From the NCBI RefSeq assembly GCF_019448085.1, contig NZ_JAGFNZ010000002.1:682001-746000 (forward strand): DNA of 64,000 bases, written 5' to 3'. How positions within the stretch are numbered: the first letter of the stretch is position 1; every line of letters begins with the position of its first letter. Position numbers and translations under genes: made by a program. Of the stretch, positions 1 through 7,968 are shown piece after piece. This stretch comes from Caproiciproducens faecalis. Its GTDB lineage: Bacteria > Bacillota > Clostridia > Oscillospirales > Acutalibacteraceae. The notes under the pieces were generated by a model. That model was not told the DNA's origin. It worked only from the letters and a program-made list of their open reading frames with translations, and made no database searches.

Positions 1-1
1 A

Positions 2-88
2 GGCGCCAAATGGGCGATCGGTATTTTCATCAGCTTTATTGTGCTGACGGTATTAACCGGTTATCTGCCCGTAACCCTGCATCCGTAA
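2..88 (+). CDS. C-terminal end of a membrane protein (partial)
   Basis: An open frame enters from the left edge and stops at TAA 86-88. The visible 28 residues are mostly hydrophobic (WAIGIFISFIVLTVL followed by TGYLPVTLHP), which reads as a final transmembrane helix with a short tail. Too little remains to name the family. No ribosome site or start is inside the window. The frame is inferred from its lack of stops and its hydrophobic pattern. Confidence 0.5.
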   Translation, partial: GAKWAIGIFISFIVLTVLTGYLPVTLHP

Positions 89-210
89 CCCCGCGCCGTT
101 CAACCGCTTACACCTTTTCATGATCATACATAGATAGACTGTTCACCCGGAACGGATTACCGGTGGAAGGCTTCTTCCCCCTGTTTTCTGTCCGGGTAAC
201 TGCCTCTCCG

Positions 211-240
211 AAAAAAGGGAACCCGTAAAACCGGGTTCCC
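211..240 (-). terminator. Rho-independent terminator, minus strand
   Basis: A 9-bp perfect stem (217-225 with 232-240, GGGAACCCG) is followed on the minus strand by TTTTTT (211-216). It lies just downstream of the stop codon of the small minus-strand remnant at 252-371, as if it once ended that gene. Its stem shares its core with the hairpin at 428-454. Confidence 0.7.
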
Positions 241-251
241 TGTATGTGATT

Positions 252-371
252 TTACGGCTTCACAAAATTTTTCTCCCCCCATCCAATATAGAAATAATCT
301 GACGGGAATTCTCCCCCTGTCGTAACCCCCAATGGTTCATAATATCGGTTTATGGATCCCTTCAGCCACAA
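252..371 (-). pseudogene. Possible C-terminal remnant of an unknown gene
   Basis: The minus strand has an open frame ending at TAA 252-254. Its last residues (GGEFPSDYFYIGWGEKNFVKP, read as two pieces GGEFPSDYFY and IGWGEKNFVKP) have protein-like composition rich in aromatic and acidic residues. It is followed at once by a terminator at 211-240. There is no ATG in frame and no ribosome site before the TTG at 371, and upstream the frame runs into the terminator at 422-460. I read this as the 3' end of a gene whose 5' part was lost, but a chance open frame is possible. Family not recognised. Confidence 0.3.
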
Positions 372-421
372 GGAGCTGGGAAACAAAACCAAACCGGCAC
401 GGTAACAAATCCAAATACACC

Positions 422-460
422 AAAAAAGGAACCCGGTTCTTTGAACCGGGTTCCTTTTTT
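422..460. terminator. Bidirectional terminator after telA-like gene
   Basis: A 12-bp perfect stem (428-439 with 443-454) and a 3-nt loop are flanked by A6 on the left and T6 on the right, so it can terminate transcription on both strands. On the minus strand it directly follows the telA-like gene, whose stop is at 477. Confidence 0.9.
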
Positions 461-476
461 GATTGAGACTCCGTTT

Positions 477-1613
477 TTACCGCAGCTGAAGAAGCTTGTC
501 CTTCAGGTCGGTCTCCAGCTTTCTGAGTTCCTGCTCGGCCAGCGCGCGCTTTTCGCGGCCGTCCTTCTGAATCTGCATGACCTCGTCCAGTGTGGAAATG
601 AGGGTTTCATTGGTATGCTTCAGTGTCTCAATGTCCACAATACCGCGCTCGGATTCCTTCTGTGTTTCAATGGTCGCCATCTTGAGCGTGTCGGCGTTCT
701 TGCGCAGAAGATCGTTGGTCATATCCGTGACCTCACGCTGTGCCTTGGCCGCCTGTGTGGAGTGCTCTACGCCCAGCGCCAGCACCATTTGACTTTTCCA
801 AAGAGGAATTGTATTGACAATTGTGGACTGAATTTTTTCGCTCATAATCAGGTCGTTGTTTTGAACCAGACGCAGCTGCGGCGCCATCTGAATGGATACC
901 ACACGGGTCAGATCCAAATCGTGCAGTTTCTTTTCAAAACGGTTACACATATTGGAAAGGTCATTCGCCGCCTGCGCGTCCTCCGGCAGGCCGGAAGCTT
1001 GGGCTTTCTGCTGCAGTGCGGGCAGATCGTTCGCACGCACCTGCTCCAGCCTTTGTTTGCCGGCAAGCAGATACATGGAGAGCTCTTTAAAGTAGGTCTT
1101 ATTGACCTCGTACATTTTGTCAAGGACGGAGATGTCCTTTAAAAGCTGAACCTGATGCGCTTCCAGCGCGTCGCAGATCTGGTCAACATTGGTTTCCGCC
1201 TTGGCGTACCGGGCTTTCAGGGCAATAATTTTGTTCCCGCCGCGCTTGAAACGCGCCAGAAACCCCTTGTCTTCTTCCCCGACCTCAAAGCTTTTCAGCT
1301 CCGCCACTACGCCGGAAAGCATCTGTCCGACTTCGCCCAAATCCTTGGTGCGTACGTTTTCCAGCGCGCCTTCGGAAAAATCCGCAATCTTCTTCTGGGC
1401 GCCCACACCGTACTGAAGAATTTGGTTGCTGTTCGTCAGGTCAATCTTTGCGGCAAAATCAGCCACCATTTTCTGTTCGGCGGGAGTGAGCTGAGGTTCC
1501 GGCGCGGTTTCCTGTGCGGGTGCCGCCTGCGCAAGGATGGTCTGCGCGGAAATGGGCTGCTCGGGAACCGGTTCAAGCGTAAGCTCAAGAGCGGGGATCT
1601 CGTTCTGATTCAT
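477..1613 (-). CDS. telA: TelA-family toxic anion resistance protein
   Basis: The 378-residue protein matches the TelA/YceH family in length and layout. A Pro/Ala/Glu-rich N-terminal tail (about residues 1-45) is followed by a long helical, coiled-coil-like domain rich in charged residues to the C-terminus. Members are linked to tellurite and other cell-envelope stress tolerance, and are often encoded next to XpaC-like proteins. That is the case here: the upstream gene ends only 35 bp away, so the two probably form an operon. No membrane segment is visible, so the protein is probably cytoplasmic. The start ATG at 1613 is preceded by a GGAGGAT ribosome site. The exact biochemical role of the family is not established. 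Confidence 0.85.
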   Translation of the reverse strand: MNQNEIPALELTLEPVPEQPISAQTILAQAAPAQETAPEPQLTPAEQKMVADFAAKIDLTNSNQILQYGVGAQKKIADFSEGALENVRTKDLGEVGQMLSGVVAELKSFEVGEEDKGFLARFKRGGNKIIALKARYAKAETNVDQICDALEAHQVQLLKDISVLDKMYEVNKTYFKELSMYLLAGKQRLEQVRANDLPALQQKAQASGLPEDAQAANDLSNMCNRFEKKLHDLDLTRVVSIQMAPQLRLVQNNDLIMSEKIQSTIVNTIPLWKSQMVLALGVEHSTQAAKAQREVTDMTNDLLRKNADTLKMATIETQKESERGIVDIETLKHTNETLISTLDEVMQIQKDGREKRALAEQELRKLETDLKDKLLQLR

Positions 1614-1648
1614 GATAATCCTCCAATCCCAATTTCTAATCAGGTTTT

Positions 1649-2857
1649 TTAAGAAAGTTTGGTTTCTTCCGTCGACTTTGCAAAGTCGCTGCCGGTCAGG
1701 CCCTCCTGTTTCAGCATCGTCTCCAGTGTGGAAATATCCGTGGAAACGTCGAGTGCGTCATCCGCAAAAAGGGAATCCAGAAGGTTTTCAAACGCTGTGT
1801 TGATCGTGTCGAGCGCGCGCTCGATCTCTTCCTTTGCTTTGCTGATATTTTCCCCCTGCACCGGCTGGGTTTCAAATTCTTCGTAAGATTTCACCAGTTT
1901 CAGAGTGGTGGGCATATAGTAACGAATAAAACGGCGAATATCCGGCAGCTTTTCCGGATGTTTGCCGACACAGGAAAAAATCCGGGCGGATACGTTTTCG
2001 AGCCGGTCCAGCTTTTCAGAAATCACTTCTCCCGGCAGGGCATCGTTGACGGCGCGGATCTGCCGCAAATATCCGTTGCCCTCTTCCCTGACTGCGGCGA
2101 GCTCCGCTTCCTTCGGATCCTCCTGCTTCTTCTGCTCTTCGGTGTGCGCGGCCTGTGTGCGCGTCTCGTAGGCTCTCTCCGCTTCGAGGTACTCTTCATA
2201 CGTCTTGTCGTCCACCATAAAGCAGGTTTCCTCACGGTCCAGATGTCCCTGCGGACATGCGCCGCTGGTAATCATCTTTTTCAGGTCTTTCTTCGTTCGC
2301 TCCTGCGAAACACCGGCTGTGTCAGCCAGTTTGGCCACCGTGCAGAACAGTGCGTTCCCCATTGCTTCGCGGTAGCGCGCAAAGCGGCGGGCGCGGCGGC
2401 GAAGGCCGATTCCGTAACCCATCATCCCCAGCGCGGCTAACGTAATAGGCAGCAGGACCGAAAAGGCCACTGCAAAATCAGACAAAGACATATATCCGGT
2501 AACACCCACCATGAAAACCGCAATATCCGCAATCAGCATCGGGATGCCGACCGAAGCACCCACAATCGCATAAACAAGGCCGGAAATCCCCCCCGGCATC
2601 CTGCTGCGAAACGCGGAAAACTCCGCGGGTTCCCGGTAAGACGGCTGGGTTTCCCAGCCCGACGGGCGCCCGTAGGAATAGGGCTGACTGCGGCCGGATT
2701 CTCTCCGGTCATGGAAGATTTCCTCCTCATCACCGGTAAACTTCCGAACGCGGTCATCCACCGCCCGGCCTATTTCTTCAAAATTGCCGGAACGTACGGC
2801 TCGGCGCACGGCTCGGCCAACTTCTTTCCCGATATCTTTATAGTATTTGTTCCGCAT
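1649..2857 (-). CDS. XpaC-like 5-bromo-4-chloroindolyl phosphate hydrolysis family membrane protein
   Basis: The 402-residue protein has an N-terminal charged part with Arg-rich repeats, two predicted transmembrane helices at about residues 91-119 and 128-151, a basic stop-transfer stretch (GLRRRARRFARYRE), and a long cytoplasmic C-terminal helical domain. This layout fits the XpaC family that commonly travels with TelA-like proteins. The true function is unknown; the family name comes from a hydrolysis phenotype on an indicator substrate. The ATG at 2857 is preferred over one 20 codons upstream because GGAGGAAGTC sits immediately before it. It precedes the telA-like gene in the same operon. 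Confidence 0.75.
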   Translation of the reverse strand: MRNKYYKDIGKEVGRAVRRAVRSGNFEEIGRAVDDRVRKFTGDEEEIFHDRRESGRSQPYSYGRPSGWETQPSYREPAEFSAFRSRMPGGISGLVYAIVGASVGIPMLIADIAVFMVGVTGYMSLSDFAVAFSVLLPITLAALGMMGYGIGLRRRARRFARYREAMGNALFCTVAKLADTAGVSQERTKKDLKKMITSGACPQGHLDREETCFMVDDKTYEEYLEAERAYETRTQAAHTEEQKKQEDPKEAELAAVREEGNGYLRQIRAVNDALPGEVISEKLDRLENVSARIFSCVGKHPEKLPDIRRFIRYYMPTTLKLVKSYEEFETQPVQGENISKAKEEIERALDTINTAFENLLDSLFADDALDVSTDISTLETMLKQEGLTGSDFAKSTEETKLS

Positions 2858-3009
2858 GACTTCCTCCAGAGAACCCGCTGTGCAGTCCTGCGCACAGATG
2901 GACATTATTTTTTTCATTATAAATCATTTTGCTTAAAATGACAACTTCTCCTGAAGATTTTGCTCATTCCGGCGCGGTATCTGCCCTGCCCGAATTTTTG
3001 ACGGTCATA

Positions 3010-3039
3010 TTGACAAGCACCCTCCGGAAAACATATGCT
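3010..3039 (+). promoter_or_regulatory. Sigma-A-like promoter of the mini-gene at 3071
   Basis: TTGACA (3010-3015) and TATGCT (3034-3039) are separated by 18 bp. The predicted start point near 3046 leaves a leader of about 25 nt before the ATG at 3071. Confidence 0.6.
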
Positions 3040-3070
3040 GTACTGTCCAAAGAGAAGGAGGTGCGTGCAA

Positions 3071-3151
3071 ATGTGCAGAAGACGTTGCGGTTGGGTCTGG
3101 TTCCGTCGTTGTCGCTGCTGGCGCTGGTGCTGCGGCCCCTGCTTTTGGTAA
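3071..3151 (+). CDS. 26-residue Cys/Trp/Arg-rich peptide
   Basis: ATG 3071 opens a 26-codon frame (MCRRRCGWVWF, then RRCRCWRWCCGPCFW) ending with TAA 3149-3151. It contains seven Cys, five Trp and seven Arg. An excellent ribosome site (AAGGAGGTG at 3055-3063) lies 7 nt upstream, a promoter stands at 3010-3039, and a strong hairpin begins 13 nt after the stop. Together they form a complete stand-alone transcription unit of about 190 bp. No hydrophobic signal peptide is seen. The peptide could be a spore-associated or antimicrobial-like micropeptide, or the transcript could act as a small RNA. I do not recognise a family. The convergent neighbour is the chemotaxis receptor gene. Confidence 0.5.
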   Translation: MCRRRCGWVWFRRCRCWRWCCGPCFW

Positions 3152-3164
3152 GATAAATTGAAAA

Positions 3165-3202
3165 CAGCGCTCCACATCCGGCGTACCGGGTGTGGAGCGC
3201 TG
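3165..3202. terminator. Stem-loop terminator between mini-gene and receptor gene
   Basis: A 12-bp perfect stem (3165-3176 with 3191-3202, GC-rich) extends inward by further pairs. It follows the mini-gene stop at 3151 and faces the 3' end of the chemotaxis receptor gene at 3290. The T-tract is weak on the plus side (TTTGTCT). Confidence 0.6.
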
Positions 3203-3289
3203 CCTATGTCTTTGTCTATGGGGGTACGGAATCGATCTGCTCCGCTGTGATCTTTTTGGCCCTCTTGTGCAGAATCCAGCGTTTGTAAG

Positions 3290-4549
3290 CTAGTCCGATG
3301 CGGGCGAAGCGGAACGAAGCTGGAATTGCGATACCAGAGATTTCATCATTTGAGCCTGCCCCGAAAGATTCTGGCTGGCCGCCGCGCTTTCCTCCGCCGT
3401 AGCAGAGTTTGTCTGCACCACTGCCGAAATCTGATCCATGACGGTAGTCAAGTGATCCACTGCCGCAGACTGCTCTTCCGTGACCTCGGCAATTTCCCGA
3501 TGCTCTCTCTGCGTTTCCGCCATACTCTTGGTCACGGCCTGTAAAGCGCCCAGCGCATCGTCCACCATTCTGGAGCCTTCCGAAACCGCGCTCAGAGAAT
3601 CCGTAATCAGGGCGGAAGTGCTCTTGGCGGATTCCGCGCTCTTTGAAGCGAGGGTGCGTACCTCGTTCGCAACAACGGCAAAGCCCTTGCCGGCCTCCCC
3701 CGCGCGCGCCGCTTCCACCGCGGCGTTCAGCGCGAGAATATTCGTCTGGAACGCAATATCTTCAATTGCTTTTACAATATTACTGATCTGCGAGGAAGTC
3801 TGTTCAATGCGTTTCATGGCCTGTACCATACTTTGCATTTTTTCGTTGCACTGGCCAACCTCGCCCATCGTCTGGTTGGCCCATTCGCCAGCCTGAACGG
3901 CATTCAGGGCATTTTCCTTAACCTTGTCGGACAAATGGTGAATCTCCGCGGCCAGCTCCTCAATAGAGGCTGCCTGCTCCGATGCGCCCTGTGCCAGATT
4001 CTGCGCACCGTAAGACACCTGCTCGGATTCATTGGACACCATATAGGTTGACTGATTAATCCGGCTTAAGGTATCGTTCAGAGACAGCACAATTTTTTCA
4101 ATATGGTCGGAAAGCGGAAGAAAATCCCCGCAGTACGCGTCCTTCGCCTCGAATTCTACATTAAAATTCGAGCGGGAAAGGCCCTCCAGCAGAGAACTGA
4201 GATCCGTGATGATGGCGCGCAGATTTGTGACGATTCCCTCTGTCGCGTCGGCCAGACGACCTGTTTCATCCTTTGTATGAATCTGCGGCACCGGAGAGTT
4301 CAAATCGCCCTGTGCCAGCGCATATAAACGATCCGCACAAAGGGAAATCGGTTTTGCGATTTTATTCCCCGCCCAAAAGGAAACCACGGCCCCTATCAGG
4401 CAGTACACCAAAGTTAAAATAGCAATCCAGAAAACCTCATCGGTTCCTGATTTAATCAGCAAAGAACTTGCGACACCAAAAGATACGCTCAGCAAAACAA
4501 TAATTACCAATAAAATAGAGAAGATCTTAAAACGAATGCTTTTCATCAT
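3290..4549 (-). CDS. Methyl-accepting chemotaxis protein without an extracellular sensor domain
   Basis: The 419-residue protein has two transmembrane helices (about 10-32 and 40-60) with only some seven residues between them, a HAMP segment (about 61-113), and a full cytoplasmic signalling coiled coil. The conserved hairpin tip ([20 protein letters not shown], about 267-285) is present; it binds CheA/CheW in the family. With no extracytoplasmic domain, any input must come from the membrane, HAMP or cytoplasmic side, or from partner receptors. No other chemotaxis gene is in the window. ATG 4549 overlaps a second Met codon, and the start is not otherwise ambiguous. It is convergent with the mini-gene. 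Confidence 0.9.
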   Translation of the reverse strand: MMKSIRFKIFSILLVIIVLLSVSFGVASSLLIKSGTDEVFWIAILTLVYCLIGAVVSFWAGNKIAKPISLCADRLYALAQGDLNSPVPQIHTKDETGRLADATEGIVTNLRAIITDLSSLLEGLSRSNFNVEFEAKDAYCGDFLPLSDHIEKIVLSLNDTLSRINQSTYMVSNESEQVSYGAQNLAQGASEQAASIEELAAEIHHLSDKVKENALNAVQAGEWANQTMGEVGQCNEKMQSMVQAMKRIEQTSSQISNIVKAIEDIAFQTNILALNAAVEAARAGEAGKGFAVVANEVRTLASKSAESAKSTSALITDSLSAVSEGSRMVDDALGALQAVTKSMAETQREHREIAEVTEEQSAAVDHLTTVMDQISAVVQTNSATAEESAAASQNLSGQAQMMKSLVSQFQLRSASPASD

Positions 4550-4737
4550 ACTATTACTCCCTTGTCATGATGCAGCGGGATAATCCTCCTTCTGTAATGT
4601 GTTTCCGCGATGTTTTATAATTGGCCTCATGAACAAGTTGGCAAAAAGAACAGGAAAAAAATGGACTTCATTTAGTAATCTCGTCTCAAATGCAAAATAA
4701 TTTAGCTGTTTCCGAAAGAAAAAGGCAAAAACAATCT

Positions 4738-6117
4738 TTAGGTGCGGGCGGCAGAATCTGAAGGTGCCGCCAAGACTTCCAATATTGGTTTGGCTTTTAA
4801 TTTATGATAATATAGCATCCCAACAGCATCTGCCAAGAACCATCCTGTCGGCACCGACAGCCATATGCCAATCACTCCGATTTCAGGGATCGCAGATAGT
4901 ATGTATGCGAGAATAACACGGGTACCAAGTGAAATAATCGTCAATACCACCGACATGCCCGGTTTCCGTATTGCCCGATACAATCCGTAAAATAAAAACA
5001 GAAATCCAATTCCCAAATAGCACGCGCCCTCAATCCACAAGTACTGCATGCCAATAGACATAACTTCTGTTTCTTGCGGCTGTATAAAAATCAACATAAG
5101 CGGCCTTGCAAAAATGCAAACAACAGCGCTGATTGTCACACTGAATAGTGCGATGATAATAAATGCGCTCTGAATTCCCCGCTTAATGCGCTTGAATTGG
5201 TTAGCTCCATAATTCTGTGCAATAAAAATCGAAAAGGCATTTCCAAAATCCTGCAGCGGCATATAAGCAAAAGAATCAATTTTCACGGCAGCCGCAAACG
5301 CCGCCATTACGATGATTCCAAAACTGTTAATCAGTCCTTGAACCATCAAAATTCCGAAATTCATAATAGATTGCTGTATGCAAGTCATAAACGAAAAATG
5401 CGATATTTCTTTTAGCAATCCAGGTTCTGAAAATTCTTCATTTTTGTGTATACGAAATTCCGGATAACGAATTAGTGTATATATCATAATTCCGGCACCG
5501 GACACAATCTGCGAAATGACAGTGGCAATCGCAGCACCCGCCACACCCCATTGAAAAGTAAGTACAAATAGTAAATCCAAGCCAACATTCAATACTGCCG
5601 AAATGCCGAGAAACACGAGCGGCGTAACAGAATTTCCTATGGAACGTAAAAGCGAAGCATAAAAGTTGTATAAAAATGTCGCGCCGATTCCCCAAAAGAT
5701 AATCCAGAGGTAACTCCTCGTTAAGTTGTATATTTCTGCAGGGATGCGAAGAAAATGCATAATCGGGTCAATCAAAAAAAATACCGCAAGATTCAGCGCA
5801 ACCGTACATGCGAAAATCAATAAAAAAGACGTATAGATACTTTTCTTCAGACGCCCTGCGTTTTTTTCTCCGAAATTCAGAGAAAAAACAGTACCGCTGC
5901 CCATGCACATACCCATGAGGATTGAAGTTAAAAATGTCATAAGCGTATACGATGAGCCCACCGCCGCAAGTGCATTTTTACCCACGAATTGTCCGACGAT
6001 CAATGTGTCTACAATGTTATATAACTGCTGCAATAAGTCTCCAATAATCATTGGAACTGCAAATCGTAACATTGCCGATGTAATTTTTCCACTCGTTAAA
6101 CATTTTTCCATAATCAT
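4738..6117 (-). CDS. MATE-family efflux transporter
   Basis: The 459-residue protein has about twelve hydrophobic helices and the two-fold repeat pattern of MATE exporters. The N-terminus (FAVPMIIGDLLQQLYNIVDT) is typical of the NorM/DinF branch in Clostridia. It would export cationic drugs or metabolites in exchange for Na+ or H+. The gene is clearly AT-richer than its neighbours, uses AT-ending codons, and stands alone, which suggests transfer. Its last five codons lie inside a sequence resembling the 3' end of tRNA-Leu (4741-4765), and a copy of the tRNA end lies upstream (6171-6199). A second ATG at 6111 with GGTGA upstream is an equally good start. Confidence 0.9.
   Translation of the reverse strand: MIMEKCLTSGKITSAMLRFAVPMIIGDLLQQLYNIVDTLIVGQFVGKNALAAVGSSYTLMTFLTSILMGMCMGSGTVFSLNFGEKNAGRLKKSIYTSFLLIFACTVALNLAVFFLIDPIMHFLRIPAEIYNLTRSYLWIIFWGIGATFLYNFYASLLRSIGNSVTPLVFLGISAVLNVGLDLLFVLTFQWGVAGAAIATVISQIVSGAGIMIYTLIRYPEFRIHKNEEFSEPGLLKEISHFSFMTCIQQSIMNFGILMVQGLINSFGIIVMAAFAAAVKIDSFAYMPLQDFGNAFSIFIAQNYGANQFKRIKRGIQSAFIIIALFSVTISAVVCIFARPLMLIFIQPQETEVMSIGMQYLWIEGACYLGIGFLFLFYGLYRAIRKPGMSVVLTIISLGTRVILAYILSAIPEIGVIGIWLSVPTGWFLADAVGMLYYHKLKAKPILEVLAAPSDSAART
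4741..4765 (+). repeat. Degenerate copy of tRNA-Leu 3' end at left side of MATE cassette
   Basis: These 25 bp match 6175-6199 at 20 positions, and all five differences are transitions. The segment begins directly after the MATE stop codon on the plus-strand map. It may be a mutated attachment-site copy or a chance resemblance. Confidence 0.35.
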
Positions 6118-6170
6118 TCACCGAATTTTTCATATTTTTTAATAACCGTAGGATTTTTCCAAAACCACCG

Positions 6171-6199
6171 TTTTGGTGCGGGTGACAGGACTTGAAGGT
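6171..6199 (+). repeat. Truncated copy of tRNA-Leu 3' end
   Basis: Positions 6171-6196 are identical over 26 bp to 6357-6382, which is the 3' end of tRNA-Leu with its CCA and T-arm. Similarity ends abruptly at 6197. Such partial tRNA duplications are typical scars of site-specific integration at a tRNA gene. The AT-rich MATE gene starts only 54 bp away. Confidence 0.8.
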
Positions 6200-6358
6200 A
6201 GTGTAATCTCAACGCGCGTTCCGCGAGTTCCTTTGTTTCCCTGCGCCGCAAAGGTAGGCCCATGTGCCGCCCCCAAATTGCGCCGGCAGGCTCTTCGCCA
6301 CCTGCCAGCTCACAACGAAAAACCGGGAACCCGGCCCGTTGAGCCGAATTCCCGATTT

Positions 6359-6442
6359 TGGTGCGGGTGACAGGACTTGAACCTGCACGGTATTGCCACA
6401 AGAACCTAAATCTTGCGTGTCTGCCAATTCCACCACACCCGC
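6359..6442 (-). tRNA. tRNA-Leu (anticodon TAG)
   Basis: The minus strand folds as a class II tRNA: acceptor GCGGGTG/CACCCGC, a D-arm with TGGCAGAC, an anticodon stem CAAGA/TCTTG enclosing loop TTTAGGT (anticodon TAG, reading CUA/CUN), a short variable arm, T-loop GTTCAAGTC, and an encoded CCA. The long variable region and D-arm identify leucine. Its 3' end is duplicated at 6171-6196. Confidence 0.95.
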
Positions 6443-6487
6443 GTGCGAAAGCTATTATACCGTAATAATAGCTTATTTGCAAGTGTT

Positions 6488-7759
6488 TTATCTTCCCAAA
6501 ATTCCCTGTTCCAGCATGGACTGTGCCGCCAGCAGGGCACCGAGGCGGCCGCTGTGGTAATTCAGCCCGCCCTGCATCCACGCGGCATAAGGCTCGCGCA
6601 GGGGGGCGTCGGCGGAAAGCTCAATGGAAGCGCCCAGCGTAAACGCGCCCGCGGCCATGATGACTTTACAGTCGTAACCCGGCATATCCCACGGCTCCGG
6701 AGTCACAAAGGAATCCACCGGAGCGCCCTTCTGCACGCCTTTGCAGAAGGCGATGAGCGCCTCTTCCCTGCGCAGCAGCACAGCCTGGATAATATCGGCG
6801 CGCGGCTCGTCGTACTTCGGGGTAACGTCGTATCCGAAAAGGCTGAATAGCGCCGCGGTAAACGAAGCGGTTTTCAGCGCCTCGCCGGTGACATGCGGCG
6901 CATGGAACGCACCCATGAACAGTTCCCGGTTATTGCCGAGGGTCGCGCCGATTTCACGGCCGGTACCCGGGGTGGTCAGACGGTAGGAACAGCTTTCCAC
7001 CAGATCTTTTCGTCCGGCAATATATCCCCCGGTGGGCGCGACGCCGCCGCCCGGATTTTTAATCAGAGAACCCGCCATCAGATCCGCACCGCGGCTGACC
7101 GGTTCCTCAGTCTGTACGAACTCACCGTAGCAGTTGTCCACCATCACGATGCAGTCCGGAGCCTTTGCCTTCACAATCTTCGCTATTTTTTCAATATCCT
7201 CCACAAAGAGGGAGGGTCTCAGGCTATACCCGCGGGAACGCTGAATATAGACCATCCTGATTTTCGGGTTCACCCGCCGTTCGATTTCCTCATAATCGGG
7301 TGTTCCGTCCGCTTTCAGCTCCAGCTGCTCGTACCGGATACCGAACTCCTTTAAAGAACCGTTCCCGTCGCCGGTAAGGCCGATGACTCCGCGCAGAGTA
7401 TCGTAAGGAATCCCCGTTACGCTGAGCATAACGTCGTCCGGGCGCAGAACACCGAACAGAGCCACGGTCAGCGCGTGGGTACCGCTGACAAAATTATAGC
7501 GGACGAGTGCGTCCTGCGCGCCGAGCGCCGCAGCGTAAACCGCGTCCAGCGCGTCGCGCCCGCGGTCGCCGTAGCCGTAGCCGGTGGAAGCCGCAAAATG
7601 GCTTTCGCTGACCCCCGCCTGATTAAAGGCCGCCATCATTTTCTGCTGGTTGTAATCGGTGGTGTCGTCAATTCTTCCCAGAACCGGCGCAATCATTTGG
7701 GACGCTTTTTCCGCGGCGTCTCTGATTTTTTTATCAATTGTAAAATAAGGGTAAAGCAT
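6488..7759 (-). CDS. ynbB: YnbB-like PLP-dependent enzyme (methionine gamma-lyase/aluminium-resistance family)
   Basis: The 423-residue protein has the fold-type I PLP pattern. The motif STGYGYGDRG lies near the N-terminus, a phosphate-binding SGTHA follows, Asp-Asn appears in MVDNCYGEF, and the likely PLP lysine is in GSLIKNPGGG. This is the conserved family annotated as methionine gamma-lyase family or aluminium resistance protein (PF06838). Its physiological substrate is not settled. It is the last gene of a run with DUF6440 (13 bp upstream) and GNAT, and is followed by tRNA-Leu. In many Firmicutes the gene lies near glnR or miaA, which is not the case here. Confidence 0.88.
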   Translation of the reverse strand: MLYPYFTIDKKIRDAAEKASQMIAPVLGRIDDTTDYNQQKMMAAFNQAGVSESHFAASTGYGYGDRGRDALDAVYAAALGAQDALVRYNFVSGTHALTVALFGVLRPDDVMLSVTGIPYDTLRGVIGLTGDGNGSLKEFGIRYEQLELKADGTPDYEEIERRVNPKIRMVYIQRSRGYSLRPSLFVEDIEKIAKIVKAKAPDCIVMVDNCYGEFVQTEEPVSRGADLMAGSLIKNPGGGVAPTGGYIAGRKDLVESCSYRLTTPGTGREIGATLGNNRELFMGAFHAPHVTGEALKTASFTAALFSLFGYDVTPKYDEPRADIIQAVLLRREEALIAFCKGVQKGAPVDSFVTPEPWDMPGYDCKVIMAAGAFTLGASIELSADAPLREPYAAWMQGGLNYHSGRLGALLAAQSMLEQGILGR

Positions 7760-7772
7760 GTTTCTTCCTCAC

Positions 7773-7955
7773 TTAATTATCGTCACTGACAAAGCGCACC
7801 ACGGGCCTGCCGTCCCGGTCCAGAAGCGGAGTCAAACCGCCCGCATAGCCGTTGGAGATTTGCAGATAATGAACTCCGGTTTCCGTATCAACCAGGATTC
7901 TCTGAACATCCACCGTCCCCTGCGAATAAATGACCTTGAATCTCTTTTCTTTCAT
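7773..7955 (-). CDS. DUF6440 family small protein
   Basis: The 60-residue protein reads as a small all-beta unit with alternating hydrophobic strands (RFKVIYSQGTVDVQRILVD, GVHYLQISNGYAGG, LTPLLDRDGRPVV). This matches the DUF6440 family of Firmicutes, which has no known function. A GAGGAGAAAG ribosome site precedes ATG 7955. It sits between the GNAT and YnbB-like genes with gaps of 13 bp on each side, so it is translated from the same mRNA. Confidence 0.75.
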   Translation of the reverse strand: MKEKRFKVIYSQGTVDVQRILVDTETGVHYLQISNGYAGGLTPLLDRDGRPVVRFVSDDN

Positions 7956-7968
7956 CGGTACTTTCTCC

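Noticed and set aside
6200-6358. Second tRNA gene beside tRNA-Leu
   Set aside because: The similarity at 6171-6196 is only the 3' end. No acceptor 5' half, D-arm or anticodon arm follows, so this is a fragment.
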